From: Gammaproteobacteria bacterium
Lineage (GTDB): Bacteria > Pseudomonadota > Gammaproteobacteria > Steroidobacterales > Rariloculaceae
NCBI GenBank assembly: GCA_022826245.1
Contig: JAJDVG010000010.1
Span: forward strand, 134,801-198,800
Direction of reading: 5' to 3'
DNA length: 64,000 bases
The number at the start of each line of letters is the position of its first letter. The first letter of the stretch is position 1. The position numbers and the translations under genes are program-made. The notes under the pieces were generated by a model. The model saw nothing but the letters and a program-made list of their open reading frames with translations, did no database searches and was not told the DNA's origin. Positions 1-10,015 of this stretch are shown one piece after another.

Positions 1-2196
1 GAAGCCGGCGAACCACGCGTCGCGCAGATCGTTCGTCGTGCCCGTCTTGCCGGCGAGGTCCGTACGGCCGAGTTCCCTTTGCGCACGGTTGCCGGTTCCG
101 CGCCGGATGACGTCGCGCATCATGTCGGTCACGAGATAGACGTTGCCCGCCCCGACCACGCGCTCGGCCCGCCGCGCGTCCGGATAGCTGGAAGCGGGCA
201 CATCGGCGCCGGACGGGTCATAGCCGCCGGACCCGGCCGCGGCAGTGTGCGCTTCGTCGCAGGCCGGCACTTCGACCGGCGTATGGAACTCGGCGGAGAC
301 CGCTTGCCGTGGCACGGGAAAATCGACGCAGGCGACGGTCGGCTCCGCGCTGTAGAGCACGTTTCCGCTTGCGTCCTCGATACGTTCGATGAAATACGGC
401 GCGACGGAGTATCCGCCGTTGGCGAGAATCGCGTAACCGTTGGCCAGATTGAGCGGCGAAATGCCCCCCGCGCCGAGCGCGACCGACAGGTTCCTGGGCG
501 CCGCCACGTCGTCGAAACCGAATTTCCGGAGGTGCTCGACGGTGTTGGCGACGCCGGTGTTCGCCATCACGCGCACGGTGGCGGCGTTGTACGAGCGGAT
601 CAGCGCCTCGCGAAGCTGCACCTCGCCGTGGAAGCGCGAGCCGAAGTTCTCCGGCTTCCAGACCGTCTCGAGCACGGGATCCTCGAACACGAACGGCGCG
701 TCGTTGACGATCGTCGACGTCGTGTAACCCTGCTCGAGCGCGGCGGAGTAGATGAACGGCTTGAACGCGGAGCCCGGCTGACGCAGCGACTGGGTCGCCC
801 GGTTGAAGTTGCTCAGGAAGAAATCGAAGCCGCCGACCAGCGAGGTCACGGCGCCGTCCCTCGGGTCGAGCGCGACCAGCGCGCCCTGCACGTCGGGCAG
901 TTGCGAAAGCCGCAATGCGCCGTCGTCCGTGCGCCGGAACCGCACGATCTCGCCACCGGCAAGTACCTCGTCGACCGAGTCCGGACGAGCACCGACCGCG
1001 TTGTCGGTAATGAACGGCGCCGCCCAGCCGACGGCCTCGAGGCCGATCGTCTGGTAGCCCTGCCCGCGCACGTACACGAGCGCTTCCGTTTCGTCGACAC
1101 CGAGCACCAGCCCGAGCTCGAACCCGGCCGGATCGGAGTAGTCCTCGAGCAGTTCCGCCCAGCGCGATGCGCCGGCGGAGCTGTCGTCGCCACCGCCCGC
1201 CAGGCCGATACGGGCCACCGGACCGCGATAGCCGTGCCGCTCGTCGTACGCGATCAGCGCATCGCGCACGGCAGCGTTGGCTTCGTTCTGCAGTCGGCTG
1301 TCGACCGTCGTCGTGACCTTGAGCCCGGCTTCGTAGGCGATGAGGCCAAACCGGCGGATGGTCTCGGCCCGCGCCATCTCGGCGATGTAGGGAGCGTCGA
1401 GCTGCGTCTCCTGGCCGTAGCGCCTCGAGACGATCCGCACGGCCAACGCCTCGTCGTATTCCGTGCGCGCGATCTCGCCGAGCTCGTACAGGCGCCGCAA
1501 CACGTAGGCCCGTCGTCCGGCCGCATTCTCGGGGCTGTACACGGGATTCATGATCGACGGCCCCTGCGGAATGCCCGCGAGGATCGCGGCATCGGAAAGC
1601 GAAAGCTCGTCGAGCCGCTTGTCGAAATAGGTGCGCGCGGCGGCAACGACCCCGTACGAACCCTGCCCGAAGAAAGTGGTATTGAAGAACAGCTCGAGGA
1701 TCTCCTGCTTGCTGAACTCCCGCTCGATGCGCAAGGCCAGGATCAGCTCCTTGAACTTGCGTACGAGCTGGTACTCGCGCGTCAGGAAGTACTCGCGAGC
1801 GACCTGCTGGGTGATCGTGCTGCCGCCGGGTACGCGTTCGCCGCCCATGCCGGCCCGTGCGAAATCGAAAGCGGCCTTGGCCGTATGCGCCCAGTCGAGG
1901 CCGGGGTGTTCGAAAAACCGGTCGTCTTCGGCAGCGAGCACGGCGGCGACGAGTATCTCCGGCACGTCTTCGTAGGGCACGGGCGTGCGCTTCTGCTCGC
2001 CGAACTGCTGCATGAGCCGGCCGTCGCGGCTGTAGACGCGAAGCGGAATCTGCAGCCTGATGTCGCGCAGTTCCTCGGCGAGCGGCAGGCTCGGCTCCAC
2101 ATAGTAGTAGCCGCCGAAGAGCACGGCCGTGAATGCGAGGACGAGCGCCGCGAGACCGCTGCCGAACGCCAACGAGATTCTAAGATAACCGTTCAT
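1..2196 (-). CDS. mrcA: Penicillin-binding protein 1A (class A, bifunctional), 3' end outside window
   Basis: This enzyme polymerises lipid II into glycan strands and cross-links them on the outer face of the inner membrane. The ATG at 2196 gives one N-terminal membrane anchor (about residues 5-28). The GT51 glycosyltransferase domain follows, with EDDRFFEHPG and GGSTITQQVAR, then an OB-like insert and the transpeptidase domain. The transpeptidase motifs are GSAFK (SxxK), SYN (SxN) and KTGTTND near the window edge. About 732 codons are visible and the C-terminus runs off the left edge; the family is usually 780-850 residues. It is divergent from pilM, a common gammaproteobacterial arrangement. 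The identification rests on the ordered motifs and is secure. Confidence 0.95.
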   Translation of the reverse strand, partial: MNGYLRISLAFGSGLAALVLAFTAVLFGGYYYVEPSLPLAEELRDIRLQIPLRVYSRDGRLMQQFGEQKRTPVPYEDVPEILVAAVLAAEDDRFFEHPGLDWAHTAKAAFDFARAGMGGERVPGGSTITQQVAREYFLTREYQLVRKFKELILALRIEREFSKQEILELFFNTTFFGQGSYGVVAAARTYFDKRLDELSLSDAAILAGIPQGPSIMNPVYSPENAAGRRAYVLRRLYELGEIARTEYDEALAVRIVSRRYGQETQLDAPYIAEMARAETIRRFGLIAYEAGLKVTTTVDSRLQNEANAAVRDALIAYDERHGYRGPVARIGLAGGGDDSSAGASRWAELLEDYSDPAGFELGLVLGVDETEALVYVRGQGYQTIGLEAVGWAAPFITDNAVGARPDSVDEVLAGGEIVRFRRTDDGALRLSQLPDVQGALVALDPRDGAVTSLVGGFDFFLSNFNRATQSLRQPGSAFKPFIYSAALEQGYTTSTIVNDAPFVFEDPVLETVWKPENFGSRFHGEVQLREALIRSYNAATVRVMANTGVANTVEHLRKFGFDDVAAPRNLSVALGAGGISPLNLANGYAILANGGYSVAPYFIERIEDASGNVLYSAEPTVACVDFPVPRQAVSAEFHTPVEVPACDEAHTAAAGSGGYDPSGADVPASSYPDARRAERVVGAGNVYLVTDMMRDVIRRGTGNRAQRELGRTDLAGKTGTTNDLRDAWFAGF

Positions 2197-2340
2197 TGCC
2201 AGCCGCGTATTGTACGCCGTTGCGGTCACCGCCTGCGTCGCGTCCGGGCCGCCGGGAGCGCCCGGAATTCCTGCCGAACGAGAATCCCGGCACTTTGCCC
2301 AGGATCGCAGGCGGCGGGTCGGCCCTCACAAGCATACTCT

Positions 2341-2408
2341 AGGAGCCTGCGCCGTAGGAATTCACGGCTACAAATTCGCTGTCGCGATTTCCTGCGGCGC
2401 AGGCTCCT
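2341..2408. repeat. Long palindromic repeat, family A copy 1
   Basis: Two 20-bp arms (2341-2360 and 2389-2408) are inverted complements with one mismatch, around a 28-bp centre. A relative lies at 14113-14188: arms and part of the centre (tcgcgacagcgaa) are shared. It sits in the mrcA/pilM divergent spacer and ends 27 bases before the pilM start, so it should form a hairpin in the pilM 5' leader if transcription starts upstream of it. It resembles REP-type dispersed palindromes, but no specific family is claimed. The rest of the 239-base spacer shows no clear promoter. Confidence 0.8.
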
Positions 2409-2435
2409 GATGCCCGGTTGGACAAGTAACTTCGC

Positions 2436-3494
2436 ATGCAATTCCCCAAGCGCCGGAAACGATCCCTGATCGGGCTCGACATCACGGCATCATCCGTCAA
2501 GCTCATCGAGTTGTCCGCGCACCGGGGCAGCTATCGCGTCGAGGCCTTCTCGGCCGAAGGCGTTCCTGCGAATGCGATCAGCGACACGACGATCGTCGAT
2601 GCCGACGCCGTAGGCGGCGCCATTCGCCGCGCAATCAGGCGGTCCGAAAGTCGAACCCGGGATGTCGCGGTCGCGCTCGGCGGCGACGCGGCGATCACCC
2701 GGGTCATCGAGATGCCGAGGCATTTGCGCGGCGCCGAACTCGAGGATCAGGTCGAGCTCGAAGCCGACCGCCACATCCCGTTTCCGATGGAGGAAGTCAG
2801 CTTCGACTTCGATGTCGTCGGCCCGAGCAGCCGCCATCCCGACATGCAGGAGGTGCTGCTCGCCGCCGCGCGCACCGATACCGTCGAGCAGCTCCAGACC
2901 GCGGTGGAGGCCGCGGGCCTCGTGGCGCGCGTCGTCGACATCGAAGCGTTCGCCGTAGAGAGCGGCTGCCGGCTGCTCGCTCACCAGATGCCGGCAGCGG
3001 GTACGGACGCCCCCGTGGCCGTCGTCGATTCGGGCGCGAGCACCACGACCTTGAGCGTCCTGTACGATCTCGCGGTCGGCTATACGCGCGATTTCGCTTT
3101 CGGCGCCAGGCAGCTCGGCGAAGCGATCATGCGCACCTACGGCCTCGGTTTCGAGGCAGCCTGTCAGGCGATGCAGACCGGCGGCCTGCCGGACGATTAC
3201 GCCGCCAGCGTGCTCGACCCGTTCGTCGACGATCTCGCTCGGCAGGTCGCCCGCGCGTTGCGCATTTACCTGTCCTCCGACGGCACGCCACCCGCGCAGA
3301 TCCTCGTTTGCGGCGGATGCGCGAATCTCGCCGGTGTCGCCGAGGCGGTCGCGCAACACAGCGGCATCGCTACGGCCATCGGCGATCCACTCGGCCGGAT
3401 GCGCCTGGCGCCGCGCGCCGAGGCGCAGGGCGTGCAGGCGGCAGCGCCCGCCCTGCTCACGGCGTGCGGGCTGGCTCTCAGGAGTTTCGACTGA
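2436..3494 (+). CDS. pilM: Type IV pilus inner-membrane platform protein PilM
   Basis: PilM is a cytoplasmic actin-fold ATP-binding protein that docks on the N-terminal tail of PilN and links the cytoplasmic pilus machinery to the PilNOP alignment complex. The 352-residue product starts with a short basic stretch and then LIGLDITASSVKLIEL, the typical phosphate-1 strand of the fold. VVDSGASTTT near residue 190 and ILVCGGCANL near residue 290 are the later nucleotide-site segments. Length matches the family. It is the first gene of pilMNOPQ, one base before pilN, and has a palindromic repeat just upstream. Confidence 0.95.
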   Translation: MQFPKRRKRSLIGLDITASSVKLIELSAHRGSYRVEAFSAEGVPANAISDTTIVDADAVGGAIRRAIRRSESRTRDVAVALGGDAAITRVIEMPRHLRGAELEDQVELEADRHIPFPMEEVSFDFDVVGPSSRHPDMQEVLLAAARTDTVEQLQTAVEAAGLVARVVDIEAFAVESGCRLLAHQMPAAGTDAPVAVVDSGASTTTLSVLYDLAVGYTRDFAFGARQLGEAIMRTYGLGFEAACQAMQTGGLPDDYAASVLDPFVDDLARQVARALRIYLSSDGTPPAQILVCGGCANLAGVAEAVAQHSGIATAIGDPLGRMRLAPRAEAQGVQAAAPALLTACGLALRSFD

Positions 3495-3495
3495 G

Positions 3496-4065
3496 ATGCC
3501 GCGCGTCAACCTGCTGCCCTGGCGCGAGGAACGGCGCCGCAGGCTCAAGAGGGGCTTCATGCTCGCGCTCCTCGGCGCCGGGCTCGCCGGAGGGCTCGTC
3601 GCCTGCGCCGGCAGGTTCGCGCTCGGGGCTGCGACCGCGAGGCAGGATGCCCGCAATGCCGTCCTCGGAGCCGAGATCGCTGCGCTCGACAGGCAGACCG
3701 ACGCGATTCTCGGCCTCGAAGCGGAAAAGGAACGCCTGCTCGCCCGCATGCGCATTATCGACCGGCTGCAGCGCTCGCGGCCCGAGGCCGTGCATCTGTT
3801 CGATGAACTCGTCGCCACGCTGCCCGACAGCGTGCGCCTGACCGCGGTCACACAATCCGGCTTGCGAATGCGGATCAGCGGCGTTGCGCAATCGACCGCG
3901 GACGTCTCGGCACTCATGCGCAACATCGACGAGTCCGAATGGCTCGGCGACCCCGGCCTCGATCGGGTCGAGCTCGCCGAAGACGGCGCCGCACGCAACG
4001 CCGTGTTCACGATCCTCGCCCGGCAGATCCCGACAGCGGACGCGTCCGGGGCCTCCGAACCATGA
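3496..4065 (+). CDS. pilN: Type IV pilus assembly protein PilN
   Basis: PilN is a bitopic inner-membrane protein that pairs with PilO in the periplasm and with PilM in the cytoplasm. The start at 3496 is chosen because it gives the family N-terminus MPRVNLLPWREERRRR, the segment bound by PilM; an upstream in-frame start would overlap pilM deeply. One transmembrane helix follows (about residues 22-45), then a coiled-coil stretch (about 50-85) and a ferredoxin-like periplasmic domain. The 189-residue length is normal. Its stop overlaps the pilO start by four bases, implying translational coupling. Confidence 0.93.
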   Translation: MPRVNLLPWREERRRRLKRGFMLALLGAGLAGGLVACAGRFALGAATARQDARNAVLGAEIAALDRQTDAILGLEAEKERLLARMRIIDRLQRSRPEAVHLFDELVATLPDSVRLTAVTQSGLRMRISGVAQSTADVSALMRNIDESEWLGDPGLDRVELAEDGAARNAVFTILARQIPTADASGASEP

Positions 4066-4664
4066 GCACGATCGACGAACTGCGGTCGCTCGAGATCGGC
4101 GAGCCGGAACGTTGGCCCGCGGCGCTGCGCACGGCCGCGGCCGGGCTCGTGCTTGTCGGCGTCGCCGTTTCGGGCACCTACGGCTTCGCTCTCAAGACCG
4201 AGCTGCCGCGGCTCGAACGCGCCCGGCTCGAGGAGCAAACGCTCCGGGCCGAGTTCGAGCGCAAGCAGCGCATGGCGGCCAATCTCAACGCCTTAAGCGG
4301 CCAGCTCGTCGAAATCGAGCGCAGCTTCGGCGACATGCTGCGCCTGCTTCCCGGCAGCACCGAGCTGCCGAACCTGCTGCTCGACATCTCGCAAACCGGG
4401 CAGGCCGCGGGCCTTGAGGAACGGCTGTTCCAGCCGGAGGAAGAAATTCAACGCGACTTCTACGCGGAGCTGCCCATCAGGATTCGCCTTTCCGGCCGCT
4501 ACCACGATCTCGGGCGGTTCGTCAGCGGCGTTGTGGCATTGCCGAGAATCGTCACGCTGCACGACATCTCGATCGAACCCGCCGACGACCCGGCGGTCGA
4601 CGAACTCACACTTGACGTCACGGCCAGGACGTACCGTTACCTCGACGAGGCAACGCCGCAGTGA
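4062..4664 (+). CDS. pilO: Type IV pilus assembly protein PilO
   Basis: PilO forms the periplasmic alignment subcomplex with PilN and the lipoprotein PilP. The 200-residue product has a short cytoplasmic tail, one transmembrane helix (about 25-47), a coiled coil rich in Glu/Arg (about 50-85) and a C-terminal domain with the family-like IRLSGRYHDLGRFV segment. The start at 4062 overlaps the pilN stop in an ATGA arrangement; an upstream in-frame start at 3939 exists but would put about 40 residues inside pilN. pilP follows with a GTGA overlap. Confidence 0.93.
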   Translation: MSTIDELRSLEIGEPERWPAALRTAAAGLVLVGVAVSGTYGFALKTELPRLERARLEEQTLRAEFERKQRMAANLNALSGQLVEIERSFGDMLRLLPGSTELPNLLLDISQTGQAAGLEERLFQPEEEIQRDFYAELPIRIRLSGRYHDLGRFVSGVVALPRIVTLHDISIEPADDPAVDELTLDVTARTYRYLDEATPQ

Positions 4665-5194
4665 CCGCGGCCGGTCGCACGAGCGTGCTCGCGCGCTGCG
4701 TGGCGCTGACGGCCGGCGCCGTTGCGAGCGGCTGCGGAAGCGATGCGGGCGATCTCCAAGCCTGGGCGGCCGAGGTCAAGGCGCGGCCGGGCGGCCGCAT
4801 CGAGCCGCTGCCCGCGATTCGTCCCGCACCGGTGTTCGTCTACGAGCCCGGCGGCCGCCGGTCGCCGTTCATGCCCGCAACGCCCATTGCGGCGTTGGGT
4901 GCCGACCCCGAGCCGCAGCAGCAACAGACGCCGAGCCGGCCGCGCGAATTTCTCGAACAGTTTCCGCTCGACGCATTGCGCGTGGTCGGCACGCTCGAAA
5001 CGCAGGGCGGTTCCTTCGGACTCGTGCAGACGGCCGACGGGCTGATCCACCGTGTCGCCGTCGGTCATCGTCTCGGGCGTAACGAGGGCCGAATCGTTGC
5101 GATCACGGAAGCCGGCATCGCGCTGGTCGAAACCGTTGCCGACGGGCAGGGCGGCCAGGCCGAACGTTCCGCCGAACTCGGGCTCGGCGAGTGA
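4661..5194 (+). CDS. pilP: Type IV pilus lipoprotein PilP
   Basis: PilP connects the inner-membrane PilNO complex to the secretin PilQ. The GTG start at 4661 overlaps the pilO stop. The N-terminus is a lipoprotein signal ending in VASGC, giving a lipidated Cys near residue 24. A flexible Pro-rich linker with the recurring RRSPFMP motif follows, and then the beta-sandwich domain (RVVGTLETQGGSFGLVQTADGLIHRVAVGHRLG). The 177-residue length is typical. It sits between pilO and pilQ as expected. Confidence 0.93.
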   Translation: MTAAGRTSVLARCVALTAGAVASGCGSDAGDLQAWAAEVKARPGGRIEPLPAIRPAPVFVYEPGGRRSPFMPATPIAALGADPEPQQQQTPSRPREFLEQFPLDALRVVGTLETQGGSFGLVQTADGLIHRVAVGHRLGRNEGRIVAITEAGIALVETVADGQGGQAERSAELGLGE

Positions 5195-5207
5195 GCGGGA
5201 CGCGAAG

Positions 5208-6878
5208 ATGAACCGATGGTGGCAACAGTGCCGCAGCGCAGCCCGCGTGTTCCTTGCCCCGGCCCGCAAGACCGAACCGGGGCTTGCGCCGGCGCGCCTT
5301 CGCGGCCCGGCGAGCCCGATGCGCCGCGCGCGTTTCGCGAACCGCTCGGGCTGGCTGCTCGCGGCGGCGCTGCTCGCGACCGTGGCCGAGTCGCAGCAGC
5401 CCCCACCCGACGCAGCGGATGCGCAGCCGCCAGCTCAAGGCCAGGCCGACGCCGGCGGCGAACCGGCGCCGGACGCGCAAGCGCCGACTCAAGGTCAGGC
5501 CGCAGGCCCGGCGCCGCTAACGCCGGCGGACCAGTCGCCGGACATCTTCGATCCCGCTCGCGAGTACGTCGGCGAGCGGCTGTCGCTGAACTTTCAGGAC
5601 ATCGAAACGCGCGCGGTGCTGCAGCTCCTGGCCGACACCAGCGGGCTCAACATCGTCGTCAGCGACACCGTGCAGGGCAGCGTGACGCTGCGCCTGCAGG
5701 ATGTCCCCTGGGACCAGGCGCTCGACATCGTCCTCGCCACCCACGGCCTCGACATGCGGCGCAACGGCAACGTGATCATCGTCGCGCCGACGGAGGAAAT
5801 CGCCGCGCGCGACCGGGCGCGGCTCGCCGCGCAGACTGCGCTCGCAGATCTCGAACCGCTGCGCTCGGAGTTGCTGCAACTCAATTACGCCCGTGCCGAG
5901 GAACTCGCGGCGCTGATCGCGGGCGCCGGCGGCGCCGCTCCGATGACCTCCGCGCGCGGCAGCGTCGCGATCGAGGAGCGGACCAACTCCCTGCTCGTCC
6001 ACGACATTGCCGAGCGGCTGACCGAAATCCGCAGGCTCGTGACGACGCTCGACGTTCCGATCCGGCAAGTGCTGATCGAGTCGCGCGTCGTCATCGTCAA
6101 CGACGACTTCAGCCGCGAACTCGGCGTCCGGTTCGGCACGACGATCGTCCGGGACAGGAGGGACGGCCTCGTCTCGTTGACGGGCACGGGAACGGGCTCC
6201 GACGCGATCGCCGCATCGGCGCTGGACAACATCGTCACCTCCGGCCGGCCGCTCCCGGTCGCAACGCCGCCGATCGATCAGCGCTACAGCGTCAACCTGC
6301 CGCTGGCGTCGCCCGCGGGCTCGTTCGCATTCGCCATTCTGGATTCGGGCTACCTCGTCGATCTCGAGCTCACTGCGCTGCAGGCGGAAGGCAACGGCCG
6401 CATCGTTTCGACGCCGCGCATCGTTACGGCCAACAATGTCGAGGCCCGCATCGAGCAGGGTGTGGAAATTCCGTATCAGGAATCCGCATCGAGCGGCGCG
6501 ACGACGACGCAGTTCAAGGAGGCGCAGCTCAGCCTCACCGTAACCCCGCAGATTACCGGCGACGACAGGATCATCATGGACCTGCAGATCACCAAGGACT
6601 CCATAGGCGAGATCGTACCGAGCGCCACGGGCGGTTTCGTACCCAGCATCGACACCAGTTCGGTCGACACCCAGGTACTCGTCAAGGACGGCGAGACGGT
6701 CGTCCTCGGCGGCATCTACGAGACCGAGAACCGCGACACGGTCAACAAGGTTCCCGTGCTCGGCGACATCCCGGGGCTCGGCGTGCTGTTCCGCAGCCGC
6801 GCTCGCCTGGACAACAACGCGGAACTGCTGATCTTCGTGACGCCCCGAATCCTCGAGGACGGCGAGACCGCCAACTGA
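5208..6878 (+). CDS. pilQ: Type IV pilus secretin PilQ, short form
   Basis: PilQ forms the outer-membrane channel through which the pilus passes. The start at 5208 lies 14 bases after pilP and gives a basic leader and hydrophobic segment (SGWLLAAALLATVA, about residues 45-58) followed by a Gln/Pro/Ala-rich linker with an imperfectly repeated AQGQA-type unit. The STN/secretin-N domain begins near residue 128 (LSLNFQDIETRAVLQLLAD), then a NolW-like domain and the C-terminal secretin domain ending VPVLGDIPGLGVLFRS and a beta-signal-like tail. The product is 556 residues; PilQ is usually about 680-780 because of N-terminal AMIN domains. I see no AMIN domain here. Confidence 0.92.
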   Translation: MNRWWQQCRSAARVFLAPARKTEPGLAPARLRGPASPMRRARFANRSGWLLAAALLATVAESQQPPPDAADAQPPAQGQADAGGEPAPDAQAPTQGQAAGPAPLTPADQSPDIFDPAREYVGERLSLNFQDIETRAVLQLLADTSGLNIVVSDTVQGSVTLRLQDVPWDQALDIVLATHGLDMRRNGNVIIVAPTEEIAARDRARLAAQTALADLEPLRSELLQLNYARAEELAALIAGAGGAAPMTSARGSVAIEERTNSLLVHDIAERLTEIRRLVTTLDVPIRQVLIESRVVIVNDDFSRELGVRFGTTIVRDRRDGLVSLTGTGTGSDAIAASALDNIVTSGRPLPVATPPIDQRYSVNLPLASPAGSFAFAILDSGYLVDLELTALQAEGNGRIVSTPRIVTANNVEARIEQGVEIPYQESASSGATTTQFKEAQLSLTVTPQITGDDRIIMDLQITKDSIGEIVPSATGGFVPSIDTSSVDTQVLVKDGETVVLGGIYETENRDTVNKVPVLGDIPGLGVLFRSRARLDNNAELLIFVTPRILEDGETAN

Positions 6879-7075
6879 ACCAACAGGCGCCGCCCGACCC
6901 GCCGTGGCAATCCGTTCCAATACCCGATCACGTCCGCAGCGCCGCACGATCATCCAGCGGCGATCCCGAACGCCGCACAGGCTCATGCGTCCCCGGATCG
7001 AAATCCATCGCGAAACGGCGCTGCGCAGGCCTGCCGCAGCTTCGGGCGGCTCGCAAATTTCTGTATCCTCCGGGC

Positions 7076-7609
7076 ATGGCGGACAAGGGCAACATCTACC
7101 TGATCGGGCCGATGGGCGCCGGCAAGACAGCCGTCGGCAAGCAGCTCGCGCAGCAACTCGGGCTCGATTTCTTCGATGCGGACGCCGAGATCGAGCGTCG
7201 CACGGGTGTCGACATCGCCTTCATATTCGAAAAGGAGGGCGAGGCCGGCTTTCGCACCCGCGAGAAGAACATGATCGCCGAACTCAGCGAGCTCAGGCAG
7301 TCCGTCATCGCTACGGGCGGCGGCGCGATCCTCGACGCCGGCACGCGCGCCCGGCTCGTCTCCACGGGCACCGTCATCTACCTCAAGACCAGCATCGAGG
7401 AGCAGCTCAAACGCACGGGCCAATCGCGCAAGCGGCCGCTGCTCAACACCGCCGATCCGCGCGCCGTCCTCGAGCGCCTGCGCGCCGAACGCGGGCCGAT
7501 CTATGACGAGGCCGCCGACATTCGCCTGGACACCACGGGCCGCCGCGTCACGCGCGTCGCCGCAACGCTCAAGCGCCTGATCGAGGAACGGCGAGCGTTG
7601 CAAATCTGA
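7076..7609 (+). CDS. aroK: Shikimate kinase
   Basis: Shikimate kinase phosphorylates shikimate with ATP at the fifth step of chorismate synthesis, in the cytoplasm. The 177-residue product has the Walker A loop GPMGAGKT (about residues 11-18), the shikimate-binding DADAEIERR and FRTREK segments, the GGGAI loop, and the lid RKRPLL. The start at 7076 is the ATG just before [10 protein letters not shown]. It lies 197 bases after pilQ and 23 bases before aroB. The pilQ-aroK-aroB order is a standard gammaproteobacterial arrangement. Confidence 0.97.
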   Translation: MADKGNIYLIGPMGAGKTAVGKQLAQQLGLDFFDADAEIERRTGVDIAFIFEKEGEAGFRTREKNMIAELSELRQSVIATGGGAILDAGTRARLVSTGTVIYLKTSIEEQLKRTGQSRKRPLLNTADPRAVLERLRAERGPIYDEAADIRLDTTGRRVTRVAATLKRLIEERRALQI

Positions 7610-7632
7610 CCGGCGCCTGCGACCCTTCCGCC

Positions 7633-8712
7633 GTGGAAACGCTCGAGGTCAGCCTGGGGGAGCGCAGCTACCCGATCCACATCGGACCGGGACTGATTGC
7701 AGACAGCGCGTTGCTCGAGCGCTCGGTGACGGCGGAGCAGGTGCTCATCGTCACGAACGAGACCGTGGCGCCGCTGTATCTCGCGCGCCTTGAAGCCGGC
7801 CTGAAGGCGCGCAGGACCTCCGCGCTCGTACTGCCCGACGGGGAGCAGTACAAGACGCTCGAGACGTTCGCGCGCATCGTCGACCGGCTCATCGAACTGC
7901 GCTTTCACCGGGATGCCTGCATCATCGCGCTCGGCGGCGGCGTCATCGGCGACCTGGCGGGTTTCGCCGCGGCGAGCTACCAGCGCGGCATCGATTTCGT
8001 GCAGGTTCCGACCACCCTGCTCGCCCAGGTCGACTCGTCCGTCGGCGGCAAGACAGCGGTCAATCATCCGCACGCCAAGAACATGATCGGCGCGTTTCAC
8101 CAGCCGGTTTCGGTGCTTGCCGACACCGACACGCTCGCGACGCTGCCCGGGCGCGAACTCGCCGCGGGCATCGCCGAAATCGTCAAGTACGGCCTGATCG
8201 TCGATCCGGAACTGTTCGCCTGGCTCGAGGACAACATCGAGCGCCTCATCGCGCTCGATGCCGGGGCGCTGGCGCATGCCGTGCGCCGCAGTTGCGAGAT
8301 CAAGGCGGCCATCGTCGCCGTGGACGAGCGCGAGCAGGGCAAGCGAGCGTTGCTCAACCTCGGCCATACCTTCGGCCACGCGCTCGAGGCCATCGGCGGT
8401 TACGGAAGCTGGCTGCACGGCGAAGCCGTCGCGATCGGCACCATGCTCGCCGCGAATACCTCGCACAGGCAAGGGTGGCTCTCCGCCGCCGACTGCCGGC
8501 GCATCGAAACGCTGCTGCGTCGCGCCGGCCTGCCCGTCAAGGCCGGCGGCGTCGGCGCCGACGACATGCTCGAAGCGATGACCCTCGACAAGAAGGCCGG
8601 GCGCCACGGGCTCAGGCTCGTGCTGCTCCGGAGGATCGGCGAAGCCGTCCTGACCGCGGCGCCCGAGCGCGAGGTGCTCCGCGAAGTGCTGGACCCGGAA
8701 CCCGGAGCTTGA
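7633..8712 (+). CDS. aroB: 3-dehydroquinate synthase
   Basis: This NAD- and metal-dependent enzyme cyclises DAHP to 3-dehydroquinate, the second step of the shikimate pathway. The GTG start at 7633 gives a 359-residue protein of normal length. The NAD-binding segment [19 protein letters not shown], the substrate loop [22 protein letters not shown] and the metal-site histidines in [12 protein letters not shown] are all present. The stop overlaps the likely TTG start of the following DUF445 gene, so the two are probably co-transcribed. Confidence 0.97.
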   Translation: METLEVSLGERSYPIHIGPGLIADSALLERSVTAEQVLIVTNETVAPLYLARLEAGLKARRTSALVLPDGEQYKTLETFARIVDRLIELRFHRDACIIALGGGVIGDLAGFAAASYQRGIDFVQVPTTLLAQVDSSVGGKTAVNHPHAKNMIGAFHQPVSVLADTDTLATLPGRELAAGIAEIVKYGLIVDPELFAWLEDNIERLIALDAGALAHAVRRSCEIKAAIVAVDEREQGKRALLNLGHTFGHALEAIGGYGSWLHGEAVAIGTMLAANTSHRQGWLSAADCRRIETLLRRAGLPVKAGGVGADDMLEAMTLDKKAGRHGLRLVLLRRIGEAVLTAAPEREVLREVLDPEPGA

Positions 8713-9941
8713 TAGAGAGCGACACGGACCGCGCGCTCGGGCGGCGCCTGCGCCGCATGAAATGGCTGGCGGGCGGAATGCTCGTGGCCGCCGTGGCGCT
8801 GTTCATTGTCACAAGCGTCCTGCTCGATACCTACCCGGGGCTCGGCGTGGTCAGGGCGTTCGCCGAAGCCGCCCTGATCGGCGGGCTCGCCGACTGGTTC
8901 GCCGTCACGGCGCTGTTCCGGCACCCGCTCGGCCTGCCGATTCCGCACACGGCCATCGTTCCGAAGCGCAAGGACGAGATCGGCCGCGCGCTCGCGCGGT
9001 TCGTCAGCGAGCACTTTCTCGTCAGGGAGGTCGTCGACGCGCGGCTGCGCAGCATCGATCTTGCCGAGCGCCTGGGCCTCTGGCTCGACCGCGAGGCCAA
9101 CGCCCGCCAGCTCGGCCGCGACCTGAGCGTGATGCTCGACTGGATCATGCGCGCTGTAGACAGCGAGGAACTGCGCGAATCGCTGAACCGGGGCTTCGAG
9201 CAGGCGCTCGCGCGCGTGCCGGTCAACCGCACCCTTGCAACGCTGATCGATGTGCTCGTTGCCGGCAATCACGCCGAGGCGCTGATCGATCAGCTCGTGC
9301 AGTTCGGCCGCGAGCAGCTCGAAGGCAACAGGGACACGATCCGCGAGCGCATCGAGCAGAGAAGCCCGTGGTGGATGCCCAAGTTCGTCGACCGGGAAAT
9401 CTACGACCAGCTCATCGGCGAATTCGAGCGCATACTCAACGAGATCGGCGAGGATCCCGCGCATCCGGCCAGGGTCGATTTCGATGCGCGCCTCGCGAAC
9501 CTGGCGCGCGCGCTGCGCAGCGATCCCGCACTGCTGCAACGCGGCGAGGCGCTGCGCGACGAGATCGTCCACCACCCCGCGGTTCAGGAGTTCCTCAACG
9601 GGCTGTGGTCGCGCGCACGGGAGCTGCTCGGCGAATCGTTCGACGGCGGTTTCGAGCGCGAGGTGCGGGCGGTCGGCCGGACGATCCTCGACGACGAGCA
9701 GGTCAGGCGAAGGCTCGACCGCTGGCTGCGCGAACTCGTGATCTACATCGTCGAGAACTACCGGGAACAGATCAGCGAGATCATCTCGCTGACAATCGCC
9801 CAGTGGGACGCGTCAGCCACCGCGCGCCGCATCGAGCTGCACATCGGCCGGGACCTGCAGTTCATTCGCATCAACGGCACGCTCGTCGGCGGGCTGGTCG
9901 GCGTTCTCCTCTACATCGGCTGGCAGGCTTTTACGATGTAG
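8709..9941 (+). CDS. DUF445 family membrane protein (YjiN-like)
   Basis: This protein belongs to the DUF445 (YjiN) family, whose biochemical role is unknown. The N-terminal half of the first membrane helix (about residues 17-36) is followed by the family block [33 protein letters not shown] in two parts, a long helical soluble region, and a final hydrophobic C-terminal helix ([20 protein letters not shown]). The preferred TTG start at 8709 overlaps the aroB stop and gives 410 residues with the usual basic N-terminus; an ATG at 8757 would give 394. It may be read through from aroB. No function should be assumed. Confidence 0.85.
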   Translation: MIESDTDRALGRRLRRMKWLAGGMLVAAVALFIVTSVLLDTYPGLGVVRAFAEAALIGGLADWFAVTALFRHPLGLPIPHTAIVPKRKDEIGRALARFVSEHFLVREVVDARLRSIDLAERLGLWLDREANARQLGRDLSVMLDWIMRAVDSEELRESLNRGFEQALARVPVNRTLATLIDVLVAGNHAEALIDQLVQFGREQLEGNRDTIRERIEQRSPWWMPKFVDREIYDQLIGEFERILNEIGEDPAHPARVDFDARLANLARALRSDPALLQRGEALRDEIVHHPAVQEFLNGLWSRARELLGESFDGGFEREVRAVGRTILDDEQVRRRLDRWLRELVIYIVENYREQISEIISLTIAQWDASATARRIELHIGRDLQFIRINGTLVGGLVGVLLYIGWQAFTM

Positions 9942-10015
9942 CGCTCAGGGAGCGCAAGCGGGCGGCTGCTGTCACGGACGCTGGCTTGCGCGCCGAGAAG
10001 CCCTCACGCTCGCGC

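Noticed and set aside
79-2469. A 796-codon open frame on the + strand opposite mrcA
   Set aside because: It is antisense to a well-supported penicillin-binding protein, has Arg/His-rich composition with no family motif, and is the usual GC-rich shadow.
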